From positions 1 through 64,000 of the forward strand of contig NMRB01001006.1 in assembly GCA_002633025.1 (NCBI GenBank): 64,000 nucleotides of DNA, in the 5' to 3' direction. The first letter of the stretch is position 1, and each line of letters begins with the position of its first letter. A model generated the notes under the pieces. The model was not told where the DNA came from and searched no databases. It was given only the letters and a program-made list of their open reading frames with translations. A program made the translations under genes and the position numbers. Positions 41,982 to 52,137 of the stretch are shown here, in pieces. Source of the DNA: Notospermus geniculatus (taxonomy: Eukaryota; Nemertea; Pilidiophora; Heteronemertea; Lineidae).

Positions 41982-43100
41982 ATGACTACAGAGACAGATC
42001 GTGCCCTCAAATCCCGTCCTGCATACAGAGGACAAATCACGAAACTCACTCACAAGGCGGAGGAAATCGTTGGCAGCGACGAACCTTTGTCCAGCAAAAA
42101 CAGGATAACGCTACTCGCCACGATCGACTCGATCAAATCGAAGTTGAAACATATCAAAACGTTGGACCAAGTTATCTCGGATTCCTTACTGCAAACAGAC
42201 GACGGCAAATTCGAACGTTCAATCGAGGAGGCTGACGACTACGAAAACTCAATCAACGAGAGCGTGTTCAAGTACCAAACGTTCTTGGCTGATCACGAGG
42301 CAGCAAATCAATTGGATACCAGTCTCTCCAGTGCTACGTCATCAACGTCATCATCCACCTCCCGGAAAAAGGTAAATCTTCCAAAACTTTCTCTGACACC
42401 TTTTAGTGGAGACATCCTTAAGTGGCAAAGCTTTAAGGATGGATTCGATGCAGCGGTCGACAAAGACGATGGTCTCGACGAAATTCAAAAGTTTCAATAC
42501 CTTCGCACCTACCTCATAGGTGATGCAGCAAGTGCAATTGAAGGACTCTCCCTCACTAATGGGAATTACACACACGCTCTGGAAATTCTTACCAAACGTT
42601 ATGGACAAAAGCACAAAATCATAGCCGCTTACATGACAGCCCTATGGAAGTTACCAGAGCCATCAATCTCCATCAGCAGCCTCACGTGTTTCCATGATTC
42701 TTTGGAAAGCTACATTCGGGGATTGAAAGCTCTCGGTAAAAAGGAGGACGCTTTCGGTGACTTGTTAGTGCCCATTATTCTCGAAAAACTCCCATCATCG
42801 GTTCGACAACAGATCTCACGAGAAAACGGAGATGCCGCGTGGACTATCGGAAAACTTCGTGAGGTTATCCGCAAAGAGATCGACGCCATGCAGGCAGGTG
42901 ATTCGCTGAGTAACATTTCATTGGACACTCTAGCAACTGGTGCATTTCTCACCAGTACGAAAACCGAGCGACAGGCCGCTCAACAAAAGGCAAGACAAAG
43001 GAAATATCAAAAGCCGACATTCAAATGTGCATTCTGCAAAGAGGACCACAAAGCTACGTCATGCGACAAGGTGACCTCCATTAGGCGGTCTGCACTGTAA
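41982..43100 (+). CDS. gag: BEL/Pao gag protein (DUF1759-type)
   Basis: It has 372 codons from the ATG at 41982, 20 bp after the LTR. A helical N-terminal half and a serine-rich linker (TSSSTSRKK) come first. The conserved BEL gag core follows, LPKLSLTPFSGDILKWQSF at about residues 133-151. The LPSSVRQQISR region follows, then a zinc knuckle CAFCKEDHKATSC (C-x2-C-x3-H-x4-C) near the end. It stops at TAA 43098-43100. The same frame reopens into pol immediately after, so gag and pol were probably one polyprotein. Confidence 0.85.
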   Translation: MTTETDRALKSRPAYRGQITKLTHKAEEIVGSDEPLSSKNRITLLATIDSIKSKLKHIKTLDQVISDSLLQTDDGKFERSIEEADDYENSINESVFKYQTFLADHEAANQLDTSLSSATSSTSSSTSRKKVNLPKLSLTPFSGDILKWQSFKDGFDAAVDKDDGLDEIQKFQYLRTYLIGDAASAIEGLSLTNGNYTHALEILTKRYGQKHKIIAAYMTALWKLPEPSISISSLTCFHDSLESYIRGLKALGKKEDAFGDLLVPIILEKLPSSVRQQISRENGDAAWTIGKLREVIRKEIDAMQAGDSLSNISLDTLATGAFLTSTKTERQAAQQKARQRKYQKPTFKCAFCKEDHKATSCDKVTSIRRSAL

Positions 43101-44402
43101 CACGTTTCCCTGTTTGAGACACAATTAACAGAGAGGTCAAGAGTACCTCATCTGCTCTGCCGCAGCAGATACGCGTGCGCTGAATGTAAGGAGCGCCACC
43201 ACACGTCGCTTTGTCTGGGGAAACGCCCCGATGTACCAAACAATCAAGTCCATGCCTGTCATGCTTCCGACACTCGGATTAATCGGAACCCCGTTCTACT
43301 CAAGACAGCTGTAGCGAACGTATATTCAGGACCGAATTCAACACCAGCTACGATTCTTTTCGACGAGGGAGCCCAACGCAGCTTCATAACGGAATCAACG
43401 GTGGAGAAGTTGCAGATTCGAAGCAACGAAACAGAGATCATCAACATCACAGCTTTCGGCGCGAAAACTGATAGATCACGTTCGCTCAAAGTGGCAAACG
43501 TTACACTGCGGGATTATCTAACACACAAGGATATACCAATACGAGCATTGGTTGTTCCCGACATCACCACGCCCATGGAGAATCTGGTAAAGCCCGAAAT
43601 TGCATCACAACCATACCTACAAGGGTTAACCCTAGCACATCCACCGTCGGATGGGGAATTCTTGGAGATCTCGCTGCTGATTGGGGCCGATTTCTATTGG
43701 AATCTTGTCGGAAATCACATAGTTCGGGGAAACGGGCCTACGGCAGTTTCTTCCAAGCTTGGATATCTTTTGTCGGGCCAATCGGGCCAACCTTCGCAGC
43801 AATCACGAACTCAAACGCTCAATGTCAGGGTCATGAAATGCACTGTTACATTGCCACAAGGGCCAAATATCGGTGATTCTGGGGATCCCCCACCTAAATT
43901 CTCGGACCTAGAGTCCATTGGTATTCGGGTTGATCCGCGCACATGTGATAAACCCGTGACATACGATTCTCATGCAGAAACGCATCTGGAGGATGGTAGA
44001 TACGTACCCAAACTACCGTGGAAACCAGAACATCCGCTTCCACCTACACCCGCGCATTTCTTACACGGGAGGCAGACTACAATTCCATACGCCCCTCTTG
44101 ATCAGAGTGAAGTGGATTACCCAACATATGCAAACGTGCATATTCCAAGTCGTGATGGACTCATCAGGCATGTGAATGTCAAAACTACAATGAGCAGACC
44201 AATTGCTAAGCTTTACCCTTTAGAGGTAAATTCTGGTTCTATGGACAGACAAACACTCGTGCATAGCTCCAAAGCATCAGTTGTCTCTATGGACAGTCCT
44301 AAACGCGATGCTGAAATCCAAGCAGCAAAGTTGATCAAAGACTGGACGAATGCGCTCGTTGCTCTAGAACATTGCCGTAAAGTGAGCATTCTAAGGACCT
44401 AA
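43101..44402 (+). pseudogene. pol: BEL/Pao pol remnant: protease plus C-terminal tail, central enzymes deleted
   Basis: It is in frame with gag after the TAA. A second knuckle CAECKERHHTSLC lies at about 43169-43208. Just before it, the alternate frame reads CLRHN-stop-QRGQEY, a broken knuckle showing small frameshifts. The protease follows, with LFDEGAQRSFI (about 43350-43382) carrying the catalytic Asp. LPWKPEHP then passes directly into PPTPAHFLHGRQ and RPIAKLYPLEV, sequences normally at the end of the BEL integrase. About 3-4 kb encoding reverse transcriptase, RNase H and integrase core is therefore missing. Confidence 0.8.
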
Positions 44403-44845
44403 ACATGTTTCATATTCCTATATTCGTTTGACTCTTGAGTTCCACTACAACCAGTATCTTATTTTCACAAGTGGGATTATTCCATACCTTAGGACGGATG
44501 TAATTAGCTTGCATGGCTGCAATCTTTACGGTCTACCGCATACATTAGATTAACATCCTTTAGTCATTTCTGTAATCATCATGCTGTTTATAACTCCTTG
44601 AGAATTCTACGGTTGCTAACTGACTGTTATATATCATTATATCATATTGATGTTTATAGACTCCTCAGACGAATGAAACGGAAGTCCTTACTCTTCAGCT
44701 AGTACTGATTACTGATTACTGATATTTTCCAGATGGACTTCAAGTATTTTCTTGTAACTAAAGACACAACGCAATGATCTCAATTACCTATTCATGTACG
44801 ATCATGTTATTTTCTTCACCTTTTGACTTTCGGCCGGCGGGAGAA
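44403..44845 (+). other. 3' untranslated part of the BEL element
   Basis: Non-coding. It ends in a purine-rich GGCGGGAGAA (44836-44845) next to the 3' LTR, a likely polypurine tract. Confidence 0.5.
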
Positions 44846-45101
44846 TATCCGGAACAGCCCACGTGTTCCTTCTTACCATGTTAATATTATGCATTCATTA
44901 GTACTCATTAGTCTGACGCCATGCCCCGCCTCCAAGGTCGCTGGACCAATCATCTCATATGCATGTTTACCTGGTCTGTACTTATACCCTTGTATTCATT
45001 TAATAAATCAGAGCATCTTAGCATTTACATGTAGCTATTAGAACCACACCTTTGCGTTCCTTTCTGTCTCATCTCGAACCTGATCTCAATGTGCTAGTAC
45101 A
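44846..45101 (+). repeat. 3' LTR of the BEL element
   Basis: By visual comparison it is identical to the 5' LTR over 256 bp, and is followed by the AATCC duplication. Confidence 0.85.
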
Positions 45102-45375
45102 AATCCAACTGTGTTCCAAATTGAACTTGACCTAGATCTTAGGCTCACATACACATGCACCCACCAAAGACCAAAAAGATTCATCAAAAATTAAAGGTGC
45201 TTGCGCGCTAACAAACCAAAAGTTTACGTACGGACGGCCTGATGCATGACAGACCACCACCCAATCACAGCATAAACCCTGCTGTGCCTTCGGCCAAGCG
45301 GGCTAAAAATATTCCACAAACTACATCAACAACAGAATTAGCATCAATAACAGAATAGGCCTAATATATGGTGAC

Positions 45376-45908
45376 TTCCCAGTTCGCCCAATCCCATTTC
45401 GCCCATTCCCAATTCGCCCAATTTTTTTCCCCATTTCGCCCTCTGCCATCTCGCCCCCTACCCATTTTGCCCTTTACCATTTTGCCCCATTGCCGCCTCG
45501 CCCAGTCATCTTTTCGCCCACTACCATTTCGCCCTTTTGCGAATTCACTCTTTGCCAATTTGCCCAATGCCATCTCGCCCCTTAACCATTTCGCCCCTTC
45601 ACCAGTTTGCCCAATGCCATTTTGCCCATTCATCATCTCGCCCCTTTACCATTACCAAACCCAAAATAGTGTTTGGGCGAAATGGGAATGGGCGTTGTGG
45701 GAAAAGGGTGAATTGGTCATTGGGCAAAATGGGGAAGTTGGGCGAGATGGCTTTTGGGCGAAATGAAAAATGGGCGAAAATAAAATTGGGCAAAATGGGC
45801 AAGACAGATATTGGGCGAAATGGGAAAAGGGCAAAGAGGGAAAGGGCAAAAAAAGAATGGGCGAAACGGGAAAAAATGTGGGCGAAATGGGAATGGGCGA
45901 AATGGGAA
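45376..45908. repeat. inverted pair of CATTTCGCCC arrays, copy 1
   Basis: The left half (45376-45655) consists of degenerate TTTCGCCCA(n) units. The right half (45672-45908) consists of GGGCGAAATGGG units. It can fold back around ACCAAACCCAAAATAGTGTTTGGG. Frames with WAKWEWAKWE or FAHSHFAH patterns are products of the repeat. Copy 2 has it at 56355-56888, so it predates the duplication. Confidence 0.7.
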
Positions 45909-46012
45909 TAAACCCTAATATATACATACAATGTACGTGTACATGTAGTTTGATATGGACTCGCATTTTCGATGTGCAACAGAAGCTGGTCATCATCTGG
46001 GTCAATGCACAA

Positions 46013-46505
46013 AAAGACTAATAGCCTCGTGCTAGTCATGTCCACTTAGCAGGTCCCAGATTCGAATCCAGCCTGGGCCATCTGGCATAAATCATCCCTT
46101 AGCCCTTCACATCCGTTGGGTGTACATCCAACTCGGCCCTTAAGCATGGCGCACACGAGCGATTTTCTAGGCGACTAGCCTTGCGACTACAGGAGCGACT
46201 GAACATATTTTTAGTTTTTTAATTTTTTTTGACTCGTTTTGCGACAAATGCTTCACTGGGAGATCAGTGATGTTGCGGATGACATCACTGATCGACCTCA
46301 AAGGTAATTATCGCATGCGACCTAGTAGTCGCCCCCATTTTAGTCGCTCGTGTGCGCCATGCTTAAGCCAACTCGGCCCGTGTCCTTGGACCAACTCGGC
46401 CCTGGCCATAGGCCTATGACCAACTCGGGCCTAGCTATGACCAACTCGGCCCTACATTTTTTGTTAGTGTTTTAGAGCATTGTGCTTAGAAAATAAATTA
46501 TTATT
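46013..46505 (+). mobile_element. tRNA-derived SINE candidate, copy 1
   Basis: An A-box-like TAGCCTCGTGCTAG and a B-box-like AGATTCGAATCC stand about 35 bp apart. A body with five CCAACTCGGCCC repeats follows, then an AT-rich tail (AAATAAATTATTATTATTT). Copy 2 equivalent: about 56993-57262. A MITE at 46144 interrupts this copy. Confidence 0.45.
46144..46362. mobile_element. 219-bp MITE at TTAA, copy-1 specific
   Basis: The ends GCATGGCGCACACGAGCGA and TCGCTCGTGTGCGCCATGC are inverted, with TTAA on both sides (46140-46143, 46363-46366). Copy 2 reads GGCCCTAAGCCAACTCGG across the empty site. piggyBac-like by its TTAA target. Confidence 0.75.
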
Positions 46506-46702
46506 ATTTACAGTGGATTATGGTAAACTTATTTGAATTTGAATCTGTTGCAAGGGCACTGGGCAAGTACTGATCCCATCCAAGTGAGGAACACAAGTAG
46601 CTTGAGATGGCCTTCATCCTCCGTACTTATACCAGGGCCAATAATGCTATGCTTCGGCCCAGATGGAAAATCCAATATGTACCAGTACAAATACAAATAG
46701 TA

Positions 46703-46823
46703 GTTTTCCCAAAGCCCCCGAAACGCTAATGCGAACGCAAACCCATTGTTCGATGCCACGAAGTAAGCACTGAACAAAAGGACAGACGTTCGTGTTGGCG
46801 TTCCAGGTTTGCAAAAACCGAAA
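46703..46823. repeat. hairpin shared by both copies
   Basis: CCCCCGAAACGC and GCGTTCCAGG/GCGTTTCGGG-type arms; equivalent in copy 2 at 57507-57627. Minus-strand frames across it are not genes. Confidence 0.45.
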
Positions 46824-47017
46824 ACTCTATAGTATGCTAATACTTGTACATACGTACTTTCACTGAGGCTACTGCATGAATAATGCAGGTCCTGAATTGG
46901 TTGGAATTCGACAGTGGACATCGCTCTTTATTTTTGTTGTACCGTACATGTATTTTATAAAGTAACTTCGCAAAGTGGGCAGCGCCCCTCAGCGAGTGCA
47001 TAATGAAGTATGCATTA

Positions 47018-47209
47018 GGCTCCAGTTCCATAGAGTTCACGTTTACACTTTTCACGCGCCATGCTTCACGTTTTCCTTTCGTTTCTCGATTCAGCACACA
47101 ACGAGACACACATTACCTGTCATGTGGCATGCTTTCTCAGAGGAACGAAAGGAAAACGTGAAGTGTAACGCGAGAAAAGTGTAAACGTGAACTCTAAGGA
47201 ACTGGAGCC
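47018..47209. mobile_element. 192-bp Harbinger-like MITE, copy-1 specific
   Basis: The ends GGCTCCAGTTCCATAGAG and CTAAGGAACTGGAGCC are inverted. TTA lies on both sides (47015-47017, 47210-47212). Copy 2 reads TATGCATTAGGCCACAC at the empty site. Same family as 37318. Confidence 0.8.
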
Positions 47210-47255
47210 TTAGGCCACACAGGAAGAATGTATGAGTAATAAAGCCGTAATTTAC

Positions 47256-47543
47256 GCTGAAAGGGTAAATGTCGTCCTGGGTATAAACAAAGATTACCCA
47301 GGATCTCAGTCTTCACTAAAACAATACCCTGGGTGAATGTCATGAACAGCTACACTCAACAAGTACCGCGGCGCGAGACTGCGAGATTCCACGGGATTTC
47401 TCAATAGGACTCGTTCCTAGGCACTGATTGCAGATACTGGGTGATGTTCGGCTACCGAAACTACACCCAGGGTATTGTTTTAGTGAAGATTGAGATCCTG
47501 GGTAATCTTTGTATATACCCAGGACGACATTTACCCTTTCAGC
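47256..47543. mobile_element. 288-bp MITE with exact 9-bp duplication, copy-1 specific
   Basis: The ends GCTGAAAGGGTAAATGTC and GACATTTACCCTTTCAGC are inverted. GTAATTTAC stands at 47247-47255 and 47544-47552. The copy 2 empty site is GTCATTTAC. The ends align with the 774-bp foldback at 32634 (shared ATGTCGTCCTGGGTA). Nine-bp duplications suggest Mutator-like mobilisation. Confidence 0.8.
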
Positions 47544-47659
47544 GTAATTTACACAACTTACACGCAACCAAGACATAACCTGCGGGTAACAACAGCACAA
47601 GTTACGTGTAACTTACGCAAGGCTGTTGGTAAGTCAATTCAATTGTGCCTTTACTGTAG

Positions 47660-47884
47660 GCAGGGGCGTAGCTAGCTTTTACGGCCTAGGGGGGCAAAAT
47701 TGATTGAGTCTGGAGGGCGAAGCCGGACGGGGGTCTGAGGGTCCTTCGCCAGAAAAAAATTGAAATTTACATCCTCTCAGATGCATTTTCCCCACATCTG
47801 ACACCACAACAACTTGGCTTGAAGAGGGGAAATGGCCATTCAGAGGAAAAATTTGTGTTGCCCCTTTTTGCTCGGGGGGGGGGG
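47660..47884. mobile_element. hAT-like MITE, right end lost (copy 1)
   Basis: It begins CAGGGGCGTAGCTAGC like the complete element at 58192-58446, but its right end is cut at a G-run and an N (47885). Confidence 0.6.
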
Positions 47885-47885
47885 N

Positions 47886-48335
47886 TTCAATATTTTCAAT
47901 ATTATTGCACAATATGGGACCCAGCTACATGTACAAAGACAGTATTAAGTCGCACAGAAAATGAGCCTAGAGCCAGCCATATGCGTTCAATATTATTGCA
48001 CAATATGGGGACCAAAATGGGCGATATTATTGCCAATCTTTCTTCCGTCCATCATGCCAAAAGCACATGCCCCATAGCTGCCAACCTTCAGAAATGGTCA
48101 CCAGTAGAATTTTCAATATTTTCAATATTATTGCACAATATGGGACCCAGCTACATGTACAAAGACAGTATTAAGTCGCACAGAAAATGAGCCTAGAGCC
48201 AGCCATATGCGTTCAATATTATTGCACAATATGGGGACCAAAATGGGCGATATTATTGCCAATCTTTCTTCCGTCCATCATGCCAAAAGCACATGCCCCA
48301 TAGCTGCCAACCTTCAGAAATGGCCACCAGTAGAA
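47886..48335. repeat. 225-bp tandem duplication beside an N
   Basis: The segment from TTCAATATTTTCAATATTAT to ACCAGTAGAA occurs twice in a row, while copy 2 has one. It includes the left end of the 48300 foldback, so it arose after that insertion, or it is an assembly artefact next to the N. Confidence 0.6.
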
Positions 48336-48711
48336 TTTTCAATATTTTCCCCCGTTTTCCGTAGTTTTGGCACCCCAATCCGTAAGATGAGAGGAGAACG
48401 CATGACAAGCATATGGCATGACCGCATTTGCCGATCCAGAAGTTGTTTTCCCTCCCCAGGACAAAAGCAAAGCCATCAGCAGATCAGCTGGGTGGCAAAT
48501 ATTGCATGGAACAGCGAAGATAGTTCGCAGATTCTCTGCTAGGGGAGCTCAGCTTGATATAAATCAGGAACTATGAAGTGAGCAAGACGGAACGAAACTG
48601 GGTTCTCACTTGTTTGTTTTTGCGTAGTTTTGGTTAGACTGACCGTAAAAACGTATTGAGGGGGTAAAAAACGTAAAAACTACGGACAAATCGTAAAGGT
48701 TGGCAGCTTTG
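48300..48711. mobile_element. foldback element, copy-1 specific
   Basis: AGCTGCCAACCTT and AAGGTTGGCAGCT are the inverted ends. ATGCCCC flanks both sides (48293-48299, 48712-48718). Copy 2 reads CACATGCCCCTATTTTGGG at the empty site. Confidence 0.65.
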
Positions 48712-49027
48712 ATGCCCCTATTTTGGGCCCCATATTGTGCAATAATATTGATCATGTATGGACTGCTTAAAGGAACTGACCTGACACCAGGAGATAAAGA
48801 CAGAAAAAGAATCACTTGCACTTCACGACAGACAGACAGACTACACGGAAATTGACATTAAATACGTTGGTCCCAACTTGCCAACCTCAGAGTAACTGAT
48901 GACTGGTTTGTAGTGGAGGGTCACAAGTAATAGAATCACTCAGACTTCATAATAGACAGACATATACTGAAATTGACAAATGTGACCCTCCTCCACAGCA
49001 AACCAGTCGCATGTCGCTCAGAAGGTG

Positions 49028-49175
49028 CAGGGTTCTGCCAGAAATTTTTGTGAGGGTACTAATTTCTTCAAAATCAACAAAAAACCCATGAAATTAAAGA
49101 AAATGGCCCTCTTCTGTTCCTTTGAGGATACTACCATCGTACCCTTAGTAGGCCTACCCTCTGGCGGAAACACTG
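49028..49175. mobile_element. 148-bp MITE with AGGTG duplication, copy-1 specific
   Basis: The ends CAGGGTTCTGCCAGA and TCTGGCGGAAACACTG are inverted. AGGTG stands on both sides. Copy 2 reads CAGAAGGTGAGCCGC at the empty site. Same family as 30117. Confidence 0.8.
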
Positions 49176-49719
49176 AGGTGAGCCGCAACGAACTTTCTTT
49201 GTTTTGTAGCAGAGGGTCACATATATTTCTTGGAAGGAAATCTCACCAACATTGTAAGGAAAACAGTGAAACGCTAATGAGGAACCCGCGTGTCAATTTA
49301 TCCTGACAGGTTAGGACGGCAAGCGATGTGCCCGCAGTGACGTCATGACATCATTTCAAGTGTTGGCGTTGCGTCATGAAAAAGTGACCTTACATTGTTC
49401 TACAGGAATAATGAGGCAAAAACATTGCCTTTATCGCCATCCTATCTTTTCATGTTTAGGAACAAGCAATGAGATTAAAGAAATTTTCATGAGCTACAGA
49501 ATAACATACGTTTCACTGCCTCATGCAACCAACACATACATAAGCTACAGAATAACATACGTTTCACTGCCTCATGCAACCAACACAAACGCTTTTTTTC
49601 ATGCCAGAAATAAATGGAAATAATGTTACAGAAAGGAAATTTCACACCCATCGCTCGCAGCACCACATCATGATGTTTGTTCCGCCAGTTCCCCATTGAT
49701 ACCAGTTGAGCAGTACTAA

Positions 49720-50148
49720 GGCCACGGTTATTATATTCTTTGGTTTACGGGCACAAAGTTTCTGAGCCCAGGTACGGAGGACGGAATAAAAATTAAAAAA
49801 AACTAAGGTTAAGTTCACTTTTTTCATTTTCAGCTTTAGAATGACAAGTTAGACAAATCGGAGGAAATAAAAAACCAAATAAATTCTTTATAAATGCCTC
49901 TTTTCTGCTTCTTTCCGTCCTTGTTGCTGGGAAAGAGTGTTGGTTTTATTTATTTTTAGCTGTCCTGACTGCTAATCCAAGGTCGGCGAGAATAAAAATG
50001 ACTCCATTTATTCGTTTTTTTCTTAGAAGACCTCATTCGAACTTCGGAGGCAATAAAAGAAACTGATTTTCCCAATTTTATTTTTTTTCGGAATGGCATT
50101 TTGCCACGTCGGCGGGCCCGTAAACCAAAGAATAAAAAAAGTGTGGCC
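49720..50148. mobile_element. 429-bp Harbinger-like element, copy-1 specific
   Basis: GGCCACGGTTATT and the right end ...AAAGTGTGGCC are inverted, with inner CTTTGGTTTACGGGC arms. TAA flanks both sides. Copy 2 reads GCAGTACTAAGCAATGC at the empty site. Related to 26494-27009. Confidence 0.75.
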
Positions 50149-50238
50149 TAAGCAATGCACACTGATACCTAAACATCAGTGAGACCCGCTACACTTATAT
50201 AAGAATGATTTTCTGCCAGTCAACAGTTCCGTACTTAC

Positions 50239-50331
50239 TTTTTAAGGGGTCTACCAGGAAGTCCCTCTGGGTTTATGAACGCACGTTCCAGTTGCAACAT
50301 CTGATCATTAACTTGACGAACAGCGTATGGG
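50239..50331 (-). pseudogene. peptidase exon copy 1 (second-last exon)
   Basis: It is identical in layout to 59772-59864, with acceptor TTTTCAG and donor GTAAGT. It encodes NDQMLQLERAFINPEGLPG. Splicing and sequence are intact, but the exon before it is frameshifted and the last exon is missing in this copy. Confidence 0.75.
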
Positions 50332-50569
50332 CTGAAAACATACAAGTGGTGACTTAAGCTGGATTTGTACTTTAGACGTCGGCGTCTGTGTCGGACACCT
50401 GATCAAATTGGCAGGAGCACGAAGGACGAATTTGTTGACATCCAATCGTGGGTCTCTGAATGGGTCTCTTTGCAGGTTGTCGATAGGAGTGGACAGCAGT
50501 GACAATAGGGAGGTTGAGATCAGCGACTTATCACAGATCCTTATTCATGTTATTCGTATACGGATCAAA

Positions 50570-50957
50570 ATGTACACTAGACTGGTACCCGATCCTAACT
50601 ATTTTACCTCGGGCTTTTGCATATGTTAGGACCGGGCGTGCCTACCACCTTCGTGCCTCTGATTGGTCGGTGCTGGCGCAGGTGGTACCGGTAAGCATGT
50701 GAATTATTATGTTGATAGATTTTCTATTTTTAACATGGAAAACCCCCGGCGTGATTGGTGAATTCCTGGGTCAAAGGTCGGTCACCTATCTGCATTCTGG
50801 TACGTCAGCCGTATTGAGAATTGAATAAATTTACATAATTTATATAAAATTTTCAAGTGACGTCACTGTCAGAATTCCTCCACAAATGGCGGCCACGACT
50901 GGTCCTACCATTCAAAAGTGACACCATCGGTAGGACCAGGTACTAGTCTAAATGTAC
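50570..50957. mobile_element. inverted-repeat insertion inside a hairpin, copy-1 specific
   Basis: TGTACACTAGACTGGTACC and GGTACTAGTCTAAATGTACA are its ends. It splits the hairpin CTTATCACRGATCC...GGATCCGTGATAAG that copy 2 has intact (60059-60160). CAAAA occurs on both sides. Confidence 0.55.
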
Positions 50958-51442
50958 ACAAAATTTGTCCTCGTACAGAATTCTATCTGTATACGTATAA
51001 GGATCCGTGATAAGTCGTTGATCTCAACCTCCCTATTACCGGTAGTTGAGTAAACTTATGACCAATGACGATCACTTCCGACAAGCGCCTACTTTTACTG
51101 GAGTGGCTCAGATATTCCACAGGCTGTATTTTAGAACATTCCATTAGGTCCAGCTTAAATCTATTGTTCGGGATGGTGTTACAATAGACTTAAAGCGAAT
51201 CGATAGCGAATTTTGTTTACATTTGGCTGGTGTTTGTAAACACAAAATTCAGCCAATCAGAATGCACGAAAATTTCTTTGTTGACATTCTGGAGAAGTTT
51301 GTTAACATTTTTTCCCGAAAATTCATCCCCTTTCAAATTCTATTTCTAAATCAAATTATTTTGATTTCGATTCGCTTTAAGGTCGACCTTAACATAAAGG
51401 GACGTTCTAAAATATGACCCCACGACTGTCGTGTGAACTTAC

Positions 51443-51526
51443 TCTTTCCTATATTTATTTGGCCCACTCGCTTATGAAAGCTTTCTGCTGCCACTGAGAA
51501 ACTATTTATGGCTCTTTCCAATTTGT
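51443..51526 (-). pseudogene. peptidase exon copy 1 with a 2-nt insertion
   Basis: It matches 60586-60667 but is 84 nt instead of 82. An extra AT in the TATATTTATTT stretch changes the phase, so it no longer joins in frame to the 50239-50331 exon. It encodes LERAINSFSVAAESFHKRVG. Confidence 0.8.
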
Positions 51527-51724
51527 CTGAAATGATAGACAAAAAAAATGTTTCAGAAAAATACCGGTAACTGAGGAGCAATGGTTCCATCGCCTATTAC
51601 CAATTTTCACTGAAATGGTTCACTGAAATGGTGGCAAGTGTGGTCGTATGGTTGCCTGCGACGTCATGGTCACCAGTTTCGTTGGTGGTCACATGATTTT
51701 GGTCTCAGGTGTGCGTCACGCATT

Positions 51725-51915
51725 ACGCACAACCAAGACGTAAGTTCCAGACACGTACCCCTTTTACACCTGGGTGGGGTGAAGCAAGCGAGGAAAGTGA
51801 CTTGCTCAAGGTCACAAGCGAGCATGCTTTTTCTTGGTCAGGACTTGGGAATTGAACCCGGCACCCTCTGATCAGGAGTCCGTCTCGCTAACCACTACAC
51901 CACACCACTCCTATG
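51725..51915 (-). mobile_element. CORE-type tRNA-derived SINE, copy 1
   Basis: On the minus strand a tRNA head has A box GTGTAGTGGTTAGC and B box GGGTTCAATTCCC. GTGACCTTGAGCAAGTCACT follows, which matches the CORE-SINE/MIR core, then AGGTGTAAAAGGGGTAC. The copy 2 equivalent is at 60865-61055. Confidence 0.75.
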
Positions 51916-52137
51916 TCAGAGCAGCACTCACACCAAATAGCAACAACCCAGTCTTGCACAAAAGGATTCTACAAACATAGACGAGGTGGTCCCGTTACCG
52001 AAATTACAGACCAACGTGAAATATGTGAGAGTGTATTCCCGCCAAAACTTAACGGTGTTTGAATTATCTCATCTTCTCACATGCCATGAAATCAGATTAA
52101 AGGACAGGTGTTAGGTGTTACAAGCGGTAGGTCTATA

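Larger units (their letters stand above)
41706..45101 (+). mobile_element. BEL/Pao LTR retrotransposon, internally deleted (non-autonomous)
   Basis: It is 3396 bp with two 256-bp LTRs and a 5-bp target duplication AATCC (41701-41705 and 45102-45106). Copy 2 keeps the empty site as AGGAATCCAACTGTG near 56070. The coding part has a gag frame, a degraded zinc-knuckle region, a DUF1758-type protease and the far C-terminal end of pol. Reverse transcriptase, RNase H and the integrase core are missing. The LTRs look identical by eye, so the insertion is recent; the deletion may be older and carried by a mobile non-autonomous lineage. Confidence 0.9.
39898..51973. repeat. segmental duplication, copy 1
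   Basis: It is colinear with 54036-61113. The match starts at TCTGTTTACATGTTTACCTG and ends at AAAAGGATTCTACA, in direct orientation with a 2.06-kb unique spacer. Unshared parts in copy 1 are the BEL element, seven smaller insertions, a ~225-bp tandem duplication at 47886-48335 and a deletion near 47885 that removed the last peptidase exon. Confidence 0.9.

Noticed and set aside
45361-46045. Long ORFs of 117-158 codons with WAKWEWAKWE or FAHSHFAH repeats (also 56339-57024)
   Set aside because: They are translations of the TTTCGCCC/GGGCGAAA arrays on both strands, not genes.
46529-46921. Minus-strand ORF of 130 residues (and 57263-57715)
   Set aside because: It crosses a hairpin and is not conserved in frame between the two duplicate copies.
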